Below are positions 1-10,014 of a stretch of 64,000 nt of DNA, one piece after another. The notes below the pieces were generated by a model. That model was not told where the DNA came from, made no database searches, and was given only the letters and a program-made list of their open reading frames with translations. Origin of the DNA: Pogonophryne albipinna (lineage: Eukaryota; Chordata; Actinopteri; Perciformes; Artedidraconidae); NCBI GenBank assembly GCA_028583405.1, contig CM053253.1, forward strand, positions 10,470,441-10,534,440, given 5' to 3'. Both the position numbers and the translations under genes were made by a program. Position 1 is the stretch's first letter. Each line of letters starts with the position of its first letter.

Positions 1-491
1 AATGCCATTTTACGTTTCATTACTATACGATACAGTATTTATTATCATTATAGTATTACTATTTCGGCGATTAGATAAAATATAAATTATATTTGATGCA
101 ACTTTGGTTACATTTCCATGACTTTTCCAAAACTTTGGGAAAAATATTGTTTTCCATAACTTTTCCAGGGCCTGGAATTAGCATTTTGAATTTCCATGAC
201 TTTTCCAGGTTTTTAATGACTGTAAGAACCCTGAACAAGTGTGCTTTGAAATAATCATAATTGAGGTTCCTTCATTATATTAATTACAAATAGTTTATAT
301 TTGCAATGGCATTTTAAGAAATAAGAGTAGACTCAGATCCTCACTTCATTATTTAAGTTATCAGTTATCAGTTATTATTATTATTGTTATTAGTTAAGTT
401 ATTTAAGTTCATTATCTAAGTCTAAGTCTATTAGAGACTGGACTAAGAAAGGTCTCTGATTGGATGCGAACACCTCGTTACTAGTGTTACT
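1..491. repeat. Old interspersed repeat fragment and intronic DNA left of the LTR element
   Basis: About 110-232 repeats the phrase TTCCATGACTTTTCCA three times with small changes and ends in AATGACTGTAAGAACCCTGA. This is the look of a common teleost non-autonomous hAT-like repeat, read on the minus strand. The termini are too decayed to define. From about 360 to 430 there is low-complexity ATT/TTA and TAAGT-rich sequence. No coding region is seen. The stretch lies in an intron of camta1, whose exons are further right on the minus strand. Confidence 0.45.
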
Positions 492-842
492 TGTTATGTG
501 TTTGTGCCCTGATCAGGCGCTCCTAGTGTGATGTGTCATGTCTAGCTGTAGTTTCCTGTTATGGTTTTGTAGTCCTTATCGTTTCCCCTCCAGGTGTACC
601 CATTTGTAATTAACCCAGGTGTGTCTTGTCTCGTCATTACCTCATGTATAAGTATTCTGCCTTCCCCTTTGTCTGGGGCTGATCCTGTCTGTGCAGTATG
701 TGTTCTTGTCTGTCATTACTTTATATTTCCTTTGTTCAACCATGGTGGTAATTGTTAATTAAATTCTTTTTTTTTACCGTCTCCTTTATTATGTTGCCTT
801 GACTCGACATTGAGCCTGCTAACAGTCAATGGTAACGTAATA
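492..842 (+). repeat. 5' LTR
   Basis: It begins TGTTATGTG and ends GGTAACGTAATA, 351 bp. It matches the right LTR over its whole length except for one G/A difference (in AATTGTTAATT) and a 13-bp stretch present only in the right copy after the T-run. A TATAAG at 647-652 is a candidate core promoter, and ATTAAA near 758 a candidate polyadenylation signal. The terminal dinucleotides are TG...TA rather than TG...CA. Confidence 0.93.
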
Positions 843-853
843 TGGGGGCTCGT
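843..853 (+). other. Primer binding site, tRNA-Pro type
   Basis: TGGGGGCTCGT directly follows the left LTR. These 11 bases are identical to the start of the well-known tRNA-Pro primer binding site used by murine leukaemia virus. The match stops at the next base, so only the last 11 nt of the tRNA would pair. The roughly 600-bp leader that follows (854-1452) carries T-runs near 1180 and 1341 but no convincing gene. Confidence 0.75.
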
Positions 854-1452
854 GCCAAACTGATTTGAGCAGGAATTTGGTGGTGGCCGCTGAGCTTAGT
901 CCACACTTTGAATTATGGTTGACAGTGTCGTGTGTGTGGCCCATGTTTTATACCCTCTTGGTAAATAATTCTCCAATAAGGAGCGTTTTCATCCAGCTAG
1001 GGCAGCTGGACCATTTTCTATGGTTCCTTCCTTCGCCTGGTAGACATACCGTCTATGCTGGTCGGGGTAGTAGGAAGACCCTGTCAGGCTCCTCCTAGGC
1101 CGGTGTATGTCAGCTAGTTAGTTATATAGGGGGTCTGATAGTGAGGGATGGAAACGTTTAAGGGATGGGCTTTAGGTTGTTTTTTTTTGAACACACGACA
1201 GTTGTTAATCTCTTGCGAATAATTTTGAGTGTGGATGCTTCAGAAGGTCATACCGGTGCTCTTCTCTATTTAGTGTATAGCGGTAGGGGAGCGGTGGCCA
1301 GAGTTATTAAGAACAGACTGTACAGACGTGTAGGGTGAAGCCGTTTTTTTTTTTTTTTTGTGTATATGTTAATTGGTTGGTCGTATATGCTGGTGGAAGT
1401 GAGGTTGGTTCTTTAGTTTCTTCCTCCCCGGTGCGACGGTACTAGGGCAGGT

Positions 1453-4400
1453 ATGCCTGGGAGGGTAGGTGATTTTGTGGCTAGGCCAACGGTCGACTTG
1501 TTGGGCTTGTGCACTAAGGAGGAATTATCGGGGATAGCAGAGCATTACGGTGTCAGGCTTGCCCCGAGCATGAAAAAGCAGCAGCAGCGGTTAGCGCTGG
1601 TGGAGGCTTTGACCACCAAGGAGGTTATGGAGTGCTCTGTGGGCAAACCTGAGGAGGTAGTCACATGTGACCCGGTTTCGGAGAACCAGGTTTTGCTGAG
1701 GAAGATGGAACTAGAGTTTAAATTCGAGCAGCTGAGACATGCAGAGCGGTTATGCGCTCGGGAAGCGGAGGAGGCAGAACGTGGGCGCGTGCATGAGCTT
1801 GAGCTTGGAAGGCTTGGGGTAGAGGCGCGGGCAGTGCATCTTGAAGCTAGGTTCGATGCTACTAGGCACCTACGTCTGGTCCCGCAATTTTCAGAGAAGG
1901 ATGTTGACAAATATTTTTCTATGTTCGAAAATATAGCCACAACTCTGAAATGGCCTAATGACCAGTGGACATTACTTCTCCAGAGCGCACTCACCGGGAA
2001 AGCACAACACGTTTACGCGTCACTTTGCCCAAACACCCAGGATTACGCCGTGGTGAAGGCTGCTATCCTTAGGGCTTACGAGCTTGAGCCGGAGGCGTAT
2101 AGGCAGAGGTTTCGCGCCCTTAGAAAGAACAATGCGCAGACCTACGTGGAGTTTGCTTACGAGAAGGAGCTGGTGTTTGATCGTTGGTGCGCGTCGGAGA
2201 AGGTGGACACTTTGGTTAGGATGCGGGAACTCGTGCTTCTTGAGGAGTTTAAGTCCTATTGTTTGCCCGATAATGTGGCGATGTACATTAATGAACATAA
2301 GGTGACTGAGTGCTCGGTGGCTGCGAGCCTTGCGGATGAGTTCGTGTTGACGCACAAAGTGCTCTTTGACAGACCTAATTATCCCGTGCGCAGTGTGGAG
2401 AGTAGACCGAGGTGGGGCTTGGGTGACAGGCCTGTGGCCTCTGGCGGTGGCAGTGTGGGCGAGGTTGCTGAGCGGGGAATGAGGGGAGAAATGCGTGAGT
2501 GTTTCCACTGTGGTAAAAAAGGCCACATAAAGGAGAACTGTTTTGCCCTTACCCGTCCCAGTAAACAAATATCGTTGGTAATGACACCCACACACACATC
2601 TCTGAGTAGGGATGCCCAAAGGGGTGAGGATATGAAAGCTTACTTACCGTTCATCAGTGAGGGGTTTGTATCCTTGTCCGGCGAAGGGGTGAAGGTTCCT
2701 GTGACCATATTAAGGGATACGGCTGCGTCCCAGTCATTTATTCGGAGAGATGTGCTGCCTTTTGACAGTGGTTCAGAGGTGGATGCTGGAATAACTGTCA
2801 GGTGTTTTGGGATGCATGTCATGGAAGTTCCGCTTCACACTATCCATCTTACATCTGAGTTGGTGTCGGGGCCAGTGGTAATTGGGGTGGAAAATTGTTT
2901 TCCTGTCGAGGGCGTGTCATTAATCCTCGGGAATGATCTGGCAGGGGGTACGGTCCTCGTGAAGGCAGATGTGACTTGTGTGCCAGCAGAGTCTGGGGCG
3001 GTGGACGTCCTGGCGGATGCGTATCCGAGGGTGTTCTCCTCATGTGCAGTCACGCGGGCCATGGTTATTAAGGCTCTGGCCGAGGAAAAGGACGACGTGG
3101 ACTTGTTTGATACCATCATAGCGACTGTTAACGGGGTGCCTGAGGGTCGTGACCCACTTATGAATAATCCCCAGGGTGCAGTACCACGGGAGCCTGAGAT
3201 GGAGGGGGCGCTCCCGGGACAACCCGACTTGTGGTCATCGTCTCAGCTTGTTCCTGAAATTGCCCCTCTTGAATGTGATGCTGTTCTTCCATCTATTCCA
3301 GCCGGTCTCAGCCCTTTACTGCCCTCTACTTCCTCGTGTGAGTCTGCCAGTAGCGCGGCTGGGTTTTCTTTTGCTCGCGAGGAGCTTATCGCGGAACAGG
3401 GTAGAGATCCAAGCCTGTCAGGCCTCTTTGCGAACACTGTGGGAGTGGGAGAGAGTGAGGTTTCTAAAAGTTGCTATATCCTGAGGGACGGGGTATTGCT
3501 GCGTAAATGGTCTCCTAGCCTCGACGCGTCAGCGGAGAATGATTGGAATGTGGTGACGCAGGTTGTGGTTCCGTTTAGATACCGTCACGATATTCTGTGT
3601 TTGGCTCACGATCACAGGCTCGCAGGACATCTGGGGGTCAATAAGACATATGATAGAGTGCTGCGTCAATTTTTTTGGCCAGGATTGAAACGGGATGTGG
3701 TGCAGCACTGCAGGGGGTGTTCAACGTGTCAGGTGGTGGGTAAACCTAACGGGGTCATTCCACCGGCGCCACTCTACCCTATCCCGGCAGTGGGGGAACC
3801 TTTTGAGAGGGTTATCATTGATTGTGTGGGTCCACTCCCTCGAACCAAGGCAGGTAATAACTTTCTTTTGACCATTATGTGTGCCAACACACGGTTTCCG
3901 GAAGCGATTCCACGGAAACGGATAACGGCCAAAACAGTGTCACAGGCCTTGGTGAGGTTTTTCTCTGTTTTTGGTTTGCCTCGCGTGGTACAGTCCGACC
4001 AAGGTACGAATTTTTTATCCCGCATCTTCTCGCAGGTTTTAAAGCAGCTGGATATATCGCATAGTTTCTCTAGCCCATATCATCCACAATCCCAGGGGGC
4101 TTTGGAAAGGTTCCACTCCACGCTAAAAACAATGCTTCGGGCGTTCTGTCGTGACACGAAGGACGACTGGGATGAAGGGGTTCATTTAATGTTGTTTGCC
4201 GCAAGGGAGGTGGTGCAGGAATCTTTGGGATTCAGTCCTGCAGAGCTGGTATTTGCGCATTCGGTTAGGGGGCCGCTTAAGCTGCTGAGGGAGAAGTGGT
4301 TGGGGGAGAGCGAGCCGAAGAACCGGTTAGACTATGTCTGTGGCTTTAGGGAGAAGCTGAAGAGAGCATGTGAACTAGCGAGGACAAATCTGAGTGACAC

Positions 4401-5172
4401 ACAGGGGAGGATGAAGGGCTGGTATGACAGGAAGGCTCGGGATAGACCGTTTGTGCCAGGGGAGAGGGTTTTAGTGTTGTTGCCTGTCCCAGGCTCCAGC
4501 TTACAAGCGCGGTTTAGTGGGCCGTACCTGGTTAGAGAGAAAGTAGGGGATTTGGACTACCTGATCGAGACACCGGATCGTGGGCGGAAGACTCGCTTGT
4601 GTCATGTTAATATGATTAAGCCATATTATGTGAGGGAGCCACTGGTGAATCCTATTGACAGTATTGTTGTTCCCTCTGCGAGTGTGTCCACTGTGCCGGT
4701 GTCAGTTTGTATGTTGGCCCCATCTAGCGTTGATGAGAGTAATGACAGTCTTTGTTTTTCAGAGGGGGTTGGAGAACTAGAAGATGACGTCATTATTCCG
4801 TCCAAGGCGGTCGTGGAGGGACGGTTGACAAACACTGAGTCATTGATCACTCTTGACTGTCATCTTGGCCATTTATCAACAACGCAGCGAGATGATATCA
4901 GGGGTTTGGTTGGGTCTCATTGTGAGCTGTTCTCCGATATTCCTTCGCGCACTAACGTATTACAACATGACATCGATGTGGCGGAGGCATTACCCATTAA
5001 ACAGCACGCGTATCGAGTGAATCCACATAAGCGGGCGCGGTTACAGAAAGAGGTGGAATACATGCTCACTAACAATATCGCTGAGCCCAGTTTCAGCCCA
5101 TGGAGCTCGCCGTGCTTATTGGTTGATAAGTCAGACAAGACAGTTTTGTACGGATTTTCGCCGGGTAAATAA
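1453..5172 (+). CDS. Gag-protease-integrase polyprotein of the Gmr1-like element
   Basis: An open frame of 1239 codons from ATG 1453. In order it holds an acidic, coiled-coil-like N-terminus (about residues 75-135), capsid from about residue 140, a SCAN-like capsid C-terminal segment around 208-300, and a CCHC zinc knuckle CFHCGKKGHIKENC (350-363). A protease core ILRDTAAS follows (D422-T-A, where DTG or DSG is usual). The integrase has an H721-x4-H726 ... C-x2-C finger, a catalytic core with D790, D849 and E885 (35 residues between the last two), and a basic C-terminal region. The end reads into the start of the reverse transcriptase (WSSPCLLVDKSDKT) and then leaves frame, ending at TAA 5170-5172. 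The continuation of RT is in the frame one base further on, so a small indel near 5137-5149 separates the two halves. The family normally makes one Gag-Pol product, so this copy is judged defective. Confidence 0.9.
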   Translation: MPGRVGDFVARPTVDLLGLCTKEELSGIAEHYGVRLAPSMKKQQQRLALVEALTTKEVMECSVGKPEEVVTCDPVSENQVLLRKMELEFKFEQLRHAERLCAREAEEAERGRVHELELGRLGVEARAVHLEARFDATRHLRLVPQFSEKDVDKYFSMFENIATTLKWPNDQWTLLLQSALTGKAQHVYASLCPNTQDYAVVKAAILRAYELEPEAYRQRFRALRKNNAQTYVEFAYEKELVFDRWCASEKVDTLVRMRELVLLEEFKSYCLPDNVAMYINEHKVTECSVAASLADEFVLTHKVLFDRPNYPVRSVESRPRWGLGDRPVASGGGSVGEVAERGMRGEMRECFHCGKKGHIKENCFALTRPSKQISLVMTPTHTSLSRDAQRGEDMKAYLPFISEGFVSLSGEGVKVPVTILRDTAASQSFIRRDVLPFDSGSEVDAGITVRCFGMHVMEVPLHTIHLTSELVSGPVVIGVENCFPVEGVSLILGNDLAGGTVLVKADVTCVPAESGAVDVLADAYPRVFSSCAVTRAMVIKALAEEKDDVDLFDTIIATVNGVPEGRDPLMNNPQGAVPREPEMEGALPGQPDLWSSSQLVPEIAPLECDAVLPSIPAGLSPLLPSTSSCESASSAAGFSFAREELIAEQGRDPSLSGLFANTVGVGESEVSKSCYILRDGVLLRKWSPSLDASAENDWNVVTQVVVPFRYRHDILCLAHDHRLAGHLGVNKTYDRVLRQFFWPGLKRDVVQHCRGCSTCQVVGKPNGVIPPAPLYPIPAVGEPFERVIIDCVGPLPRTKAGNNFLLTIMCANTRFPEAIPRKRITAKTVSQALVRFFSVFGLPRVVQSDQGTNFLSRIFSQVLKQLDISHSFSSPYHPQSQGALERFHSTLKTMLRAFCRDTKDDWDEGVHLMLFAAREVVQESLGFSPAELVFAHSVRGPLKLLREKWLGESEPKNRLDYVCGFREKLKRACELARTNLSDTQGRMKGWYDRKARDRPFVPGERVLVLLPVPGSSLQARFSGPYLVREKVGDLDYLIETPDRGRKTRLCHVNMIKPYYVREPLVNPIDSIVVPSASVSTVPVSVCMLAPSSVDESNDSLCFSEGVGELEDDVIIPSKAVVEGRLTNTESLITLDCHLGHLSTTQRDDIRGLVGSHCELFSDIPSRTNVLQHDIDVAEALPIKQHAYRVNPHKRARLQKEVEYMLTNNIAEPSFSPWSSPCLLVDKSDKTVLYGFSPGK

Positions 5173-6241
5173 CGTGACTAGGCCTGATAGTTTTCCATTG
5201 CCCAGAATGGAGGACTGTGTCGACAGGGTGGGGAGTGCGTCTTATGTAACCAAGCTGGATTTGCTGAAAGGATACTGGCAGGTGCCACTTACGGATCGCG
5301 CTAAACTAATTTCTGCGTTCGTGACACCTGACAGTTTCCTGCAATATACGGTAATGCCGTTTGGTATGCGCAACGCGCCTGCGACTTTCCAGAGGCTGGT
5401 GAATCGTGTGCTGTCAGGCGTAGCTAATTGTGAGGCCTACCTCGATGACCTCGTCATCTATTCTGACGATTGGGAGGGGCACATGGTTAGTTTGCGGGAA
5501 GTTTTTGACCGGCTTGGTCAGGCAAACTTGACCCTAAACCTGGCCAAGTGCGAGTTTGGCAGGGCGACCGTCACCTATCTTGGCAAGGTAGTGGGGCGGG
5601 GGGAGGTCCGCCCCGTCCACTCCAAGGTGGAGGCGATACTTGGCTTTCCAGAGCCTGCTACACGTCGGGACCTCCGGTGTTTTCTGGGGATGACGGGGTA
5701 TTATAGGGGTTTTTGCAGAAATTTCTCAGCGGTAGCTTCTCCCCTCACGGATCTCTTGAGCCCAAAGATCCCATTTCAGTGGACGCCTAGGTGCACTTTT
5801 GCGTTTCAGCAATTAAAGTCCATCCTGGTCAGTGCTCCTGTCCTCGTAGCGCCTGTGTTCACAAAGCCTTTCAAGTTGGCTGTGGATGCTAGTGAGCTGG
5901 GCGCAGGCGCGGTGCTTCTGCAGGACGATGACGGGGGTATCGAACATTCGGTGTCGTATTTTTCTAAAAAGTTTAATATACACCAGCGGCGCTATTCGAC
6001 AATTGAAAAGGAGGCATTGGCCTTGATTTTGGCTCTCTCCCATTTCGAGGTGTATGTCGGTTCATCTTAGGTACCGATTAAAATATACACCGACCACAAC
6101 CCGTTGGTCTTTATAGGCAGGATGCGGAATTCGAACCAGCGGCTAATGCGCTGGAGCCTTTTCCTGCAGGCCTTTGATGTTGACGTGGTTCACGTCAAGG
6201 GCAAGGACAATGTGTTGGCTGACGCGCTATCACGGCTGTAG
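5123..6241 (+). pseudogene. Reverse transcriptase-RNase H of the Gmr1-like element, interrupted by a stop
   Basis: The frame open from 5123 shows reverse transcriptase from FCTDFRRVNN (real homology starts near 5144), then KLDLLKGYWQ, PFGMRNAPATF, and the catalytic YLDD at residues 106-109 of this frame (5438-5449). RNase H follows with LAVDASELGAG (D255) and STIEKEA (E297). A TAG at 6068-6070 interrupts RNase H. The same frame then carries the rest of the domain (YTDHNPLV from 6086, and NVLADALSRL) to TAG 6239-6241. The stop therefore separates two of the acidic catalytic residues from the third. Codon use and similarity are continuous across it, so it looks like a recent point mutation. No own start codon is expected, because RT is normally part of the upstream polyprotein. 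Confidence 0.88.
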
Positions 6242-6404
6242 TCAGGGGGGGGGGTGCTATTTATCCATGGGGTGGTGTGGGGGTTATGGCCGTCCATACC
6301 GGTGCTGTTAGTACAATTCGTATTTTTTATTGTGCTGACAGTATTATTGTTTCTTGTTTCCTTCTTCTGTTTATGTTCATTCCCCCATTTCGCCTTGGGG
6401 TTAT

Positions 6405-6421
6405 GGACATAAAGTTGGGGG
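6405..6421 (+). other. Polypurine tract
   Basis: GGACATAAAGTTGGGGG runs up to the first base of the right LTR and is the expected plus-strand primer site. It is interrupted by pyrimidines, so only the last G-run is a good purine tract. A longer G-run sits at 6245-6253, just after the RNase H stop. Confidence 0.55.
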
Positions 6422-6785
6422 TGTTATGTGTTTGTGCCCTGATCAGGCGCTCCTAGTGTGATGTGTCATGTCTAGCTGTAGTTTCCTGTTATGGTTTTGT
6501 AGTCCTTATCGTTTCCCCTCCAGGTGTACCCATTTGTAATTAACCCAGGTGTGTCTTGTCTCGTCATTACCTCATGTATAAGTATTCTGCCTTCCCCTTT
6601 GTCTGGGGCTGATCCTGTCTGTGCAGTATGTGTTCTTGTCTGTCATTACTTTATATTTCCTTTGTTCAACCATGGTGGTAATTATTAATTAAATTCTTTT
6701 TTTTTTATTACTTCGGCTACCGTCTCCTTTATTATGTTGCCTTGACTCGACATTGAGCCTGCTAACAGTCAATGGTAACGTAATA
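6422..6785 (+). repeat. 3' LTR
   Basis: A 364-bp copy of the left LTR. It differs by one substitution and by a 13-bp stretch containing TTACTTCGGCTA after the T-run, which the left copy lacks. Near identity means the element inserted recently relative to neutral divergence. Confidence 0.93.
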
Positions 6786-8158
6786 GTTACCCTTTCTTCT
6801 AGATGGAGGAGCCAGGTTTTATAAAAGAGAAAATGACAGCTCAGTCAGCTGTGCATCCACACTCATGTCAACCTGCCACATGCTGAGGTTCCTCGTCTGC
6901 ACATTTTATAAATGCTTTAACACATGCAGCAGGAGAGCTAAAAATACAAAACACAAGATGCCATGGCGTTGCTCCATTAAACACAAGTTTACCTCAAAGT
7001 GGGAAGAGATGCAATTATCAGCTTAAAATATTCTTTGGTTTAGCAAAAAACGTAGTGCTAAAGACACTAAAGCATGCATTAATGCAAGAAAATGGCTGCA
7101 TTTTAAGTCTGTCCCTGCTGCTTACAAACAAGGTCATTGATAGCCCTAGTTCTAGTTCCCCGCCTTTGACAATGAAAGAGAGTTTAATCAGATGAAGGCC
7201 TAATGTAGCAGAGCTATAGAGGAACTGCGATGCCTGGAGCTGTCCATCAGATAGAAAAGGGCATGATGGGCTGGGATCCAAACAGGCCCACAGAGAATCC
7301 CAGCCTGCTGTTGTTGCTGGCTCCTCATTCTCAAGGACCTTTAGAGATCAAAGAGCAACACACAACAAGAGAGACAGCAAGAGGGAGACGGTGATACAGA
7401 GAGATGGACCAAAGAAAGTGAGTGGGGTAAGCAGGAAGGATGCCATGAATCAGAAAAACCCATGTGGCCTTCAGTGATTACCCAAACGCCAGCCCTCCTG
7501 CTGAGTCAAAAGAACAATCAAAGGGATTTCCTGGAGAACGTCTGTGAAACATTCACTCTGAGTCACGGCATCCTCCTCCATCCGGCGCCAGATGAAGTGT
7601 CTTCCGACCTCAACTCCATCATAACATGTTACAGTGTGGAAATGATTTGCTCCTTTGATACTCTAAAAAAAGATGTTCTTTACTCTGAGGAATTGTTGAA
7701 GTAGCCTCTCTCCCTGCTTTCACTCTCTCAACAAAAATAAAAAGATACATGGTGTTCTTCTGCCGGCCAGCGCTGTTGTTTAACCTTGGTGAAATATTAA
7801 ATTGGACAAGCAGTAGAGCCGAACAAATAGTGCGCAACACGAAGCGTTACGAAACAACTTAGAACATCTAAAAATGGACAACAAAAACATAACAGAAAGG
7901 GCAGGCAACCGTGAATATAAACTCAGCCCAGGCTCGGCCCAGCAAAGGAAATATCGTATTATAGATTACTAAAACGAGTTCAACTGAGATGGGGTTTGTT
8001 AAGATGGATGCAACCCATCACAAGTATCAAGAGGGGAGGTTGTGTGGTTCAAATGTTTATGGTCAGTCACCACAAGGAATGGATCAAATACCAGGGACAC
8101 CGTAATATACAGAGTGTTGCAATAAAAAAAAAACTATAGCCTTGAAAGAAATGAATAC
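6786..8158. other. Intronic DNA of camta1, no gene seen
   Basis: No exon, repeat boundary or RNA gene could be supported here. Short open frames on both strands (for example 7018-7281 minus and 7462-7704 plus) have no recognisable domain and no splice context. Confidence 0.5.
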
Positions 8159-8166
8159 AATACAAC

Positions 8167-8868
8167 CAGTGGCGGCGCCAGAGTGTTTTTGTTGGGTAAT
8201 CTATGGTAGGGCTAACCCATACAGTGGTGGGGCTCAAATCAGTATTTGCAATGTAATTACATACAAGCTATATCGCCCCCCCTTGACAGTGAAATGCCAC
8301 GAGTGAGGTTTAGATTATTTCCCTGTCTCAATCAAAATTGAACTGTATGAAATAAAACGGCACATTTGTCTTGTAGTAAATAAAAAGGGATCACTGTGAA
8401 CGTGACGTATGATAGCATACGTTGAAGATCCAATGGGGATATTGAATGGCGGTTCCGACTGATCTCAATCAGTAAGGCATGACGCAGACCCAACGTTTCG
8501 TTGCTCTGATTGGCTGTAGGCCTATTCAAATTGCATTCGGAGGCATTTTGATCTGACCGCGCTGATATTATAACGTGAGAGAATTTCCACACCTTTAGTG
8601 TGTAAAACTCCCCCACTACTTAGATTATTCCTTGCACCCCTCTTCTATCATAAACCTGAATGGTCTCAACCATATTGCATCAGTAACGTGCACTTGTTGT
8701 TACAGCAGGATCAGTTTGTGTGTTGTGGACACGACCGGTATATTTTCGCAATCCGTGTTCTCAACATGCTTACTTTAACATCATTTGTCATGGTGGGGCT
8801 AAGGTAGGGCTAAGCCATTTCTTGGTATGGCTGTAGCCTACCCCAGCCATACCCTGGCGCCGCCACTG
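8167..8868. mobile_element. Non-autonomous hAT element, 702 bp
   Basis: Terminal inverted repeats CAGTGGCGGCGCCAG at both ends, flanked by a perfect 8-bp target duplication AATACAAC (8159-8166 and 8869-8876). An 8-bp duplication with CAG...CTG ends is diagnostic for hAT. No transposase domain is recognisable inside. Confidence 0.92.
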
Positions 8869-8973
8869 AATACAACCCATTGTTACCTTACAACAAAACC
8901 TTTGAAAAATCTCAGAGGGGTTCTTTCAAATCTTAAAATATACGTATAAGTATTGATTAGTCTATTCACTGAA

Positions 8974-9175
8974 GGGACATATCATGTTAATGTTCAGGTT
9001 TATATTTGTATTTAGTGCCTCTACTTTGACACGCTTTAATGTTCAAAAAGCTCTTTATTTTTCTCATACTGCCTGTAACCAGAGCCCAGTCTGCTCTGAT
9101 TGGTTAGCTGGCCGGCTCTGTTGTGATTGGCAAAAGCTAGTTCTGCCATATTGCATACGTTCAGTACTTTGACAC
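8974..9175 (+). repeat. Left-end fragment of a teleost TTAA (piggyBac-like) MITE
   Basis: The start GGGACATATCATGTTAATG and the segment around 8995-9027 match the left arm of the MITE at 17363 (about 25 of 31 bases over the common core). This copy has lost its right end and a clear TTAA border. From 9177 to 9620 nothing further was recognised. Confidence 0.55.
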
Positions 9176-9622
9176 CAAATACTTTACTGCTCCTAAATTC
9201 CATTTGCTGTTAATCAGAAAGATAATTGTGTTAACACGGTTTTATTCAAGGGATCAGTGCAGGTGGACAGGCATTAAGGCAGCCAACAAATATCCACTCC
9301 CACTACGTTGCGCCGTCTATTGTGTCTATATCAGTTTACATTATATTATTGCATCCTTACATTATGTTGCAGGGGTGTAAAACTTGATTCCCTTCAACGG
9401 CTCGTCTACCTGAGACACACCGCAGAGCATCAAACTGCGTCTTGCTCTCGTCTCACAGCGTTTTTTAAGATGTGATGTCAGCCGGAAATACTTGATTGCA
9501 CAGGCGGCGGTCCCAAAGCGTTAAGCACACCGGCTGAACAATATAGCACTGGTCATGAACAATATCTTTTCAGAGGAATATGCATAATTCAGAATAAGTA
9601 ATTTTATAGCTTACCAGTTGCA

Positions 9623-9886
9623 GCAGCGGCCTTCTTGTATGCTGCAATCTCCTGACACCCTTCTGACAGAATGGTAAAACACTTTTTTGTATTCCACAGG
9701 GTATGAGCGACAAGAGTAAAGCTGGCATTAATTTTGTTTTCAATCTCTTTCCATGCATCTTTTTTGTCTACTCCCGTCAATGTGGCACTAAATTTCCCTT
9801 TTTATTATATGTTTTCTCTGATGTACCTCCACTGTGAGCAGCAGATTTTTCTCCAAGCTCCAATTTGGTTTTCTTTTTGTTTCCAT
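9623..9886 (-). pseudogene. Broken Myb/SANT-like DNA-binding domain exon
   Basis: Read on the minus strand from ATG at 9886, the frame begins METKRKPNWSLEKNLLL and then reaches RKHII. It hits TAG at 9790-9788. A neighbouring frame, one base off, continues as FSATLTGVDKKDAWKEI and ends around YKKAAAATG, followed by a GT splice donor. Together these match the N-terminal Myb/SANT-like (trihelix-type) domain found in Harbinger-associated and related fish proteins, with its KPNFS, RKHIIFGKF, WKEI and ATGG landmarks. The break is a single-base frameshift near 9795-9800. No downstream exon was found nearby, so it is an isolated, dead fragment. Assignment to a named family member is not possible. Confidence 0.6.
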
Positions 9887-10014
9887 TTGTTCGATTCCCT
9901 ATAATTTCTTCTCTATTTAAATGGTTGGAAGCTGCTTGTTGTTAGTTTCATTAATTGCTGCTGGAGACTAAAGAAAAGAAATAAAACAAATGATATTCTG
10001 TTTTATACAATTAA

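Larger units (their letters stand above)
492..6785 (+). mobile_element. Gmr1-like Ty3/gypsy LTR retrotransposon (gag-PR-INT-RT-RH order), coding-defective
   Basis: A 6.3-kb element bounded by near-identical direct LTRs (492-842 and 6422-6785), with a tRNA-Pro-type primer binding site after the left LTR and a purine-rich tract before the right one. GTAC-like target duplication: GTTAC lies at 486-490 and at 6786-6790, with one extra T between the left copy and the LTR. The coding order is capsid, zinc knuckle, aspartic protease, HHCC and DDE integrase, then reverse transcriptase and RNase H. Normal gypsy elements have integrase last; integrase before RT is the hallmark of the Gmr1 group first described in Atlantic cod. 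The element sits in a camta1 intron in antisense orientation to that gene. Two breaks are visible: a frameshift between integrase and RT near 5137-5149 and an in-frame TAG at 6068-6070 inside RNase H. No envelope gene is seen. Confidence 0.93.

Noticed and set aside
865..1098. 77-codon frame in the retroelement leader
   Set aside because: It lacks motifs, lies between primer site and gag where leaders are usually non-coding, and does not resemble a Gag or accessory protein.
1545..3437. Minus-strand frames opposite gag-pol
   Set aside because: They are shadows of a strongly coding plus strand with high third-position bias.
5123..5172. Programmed frameshift between integrase and RT
   Set aside because: The overlap lacks a convincing slippery heptamer plus pseudoknot, and the family is expected to be read as one frame here. 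An indel is simpler, though other copies should be checked.
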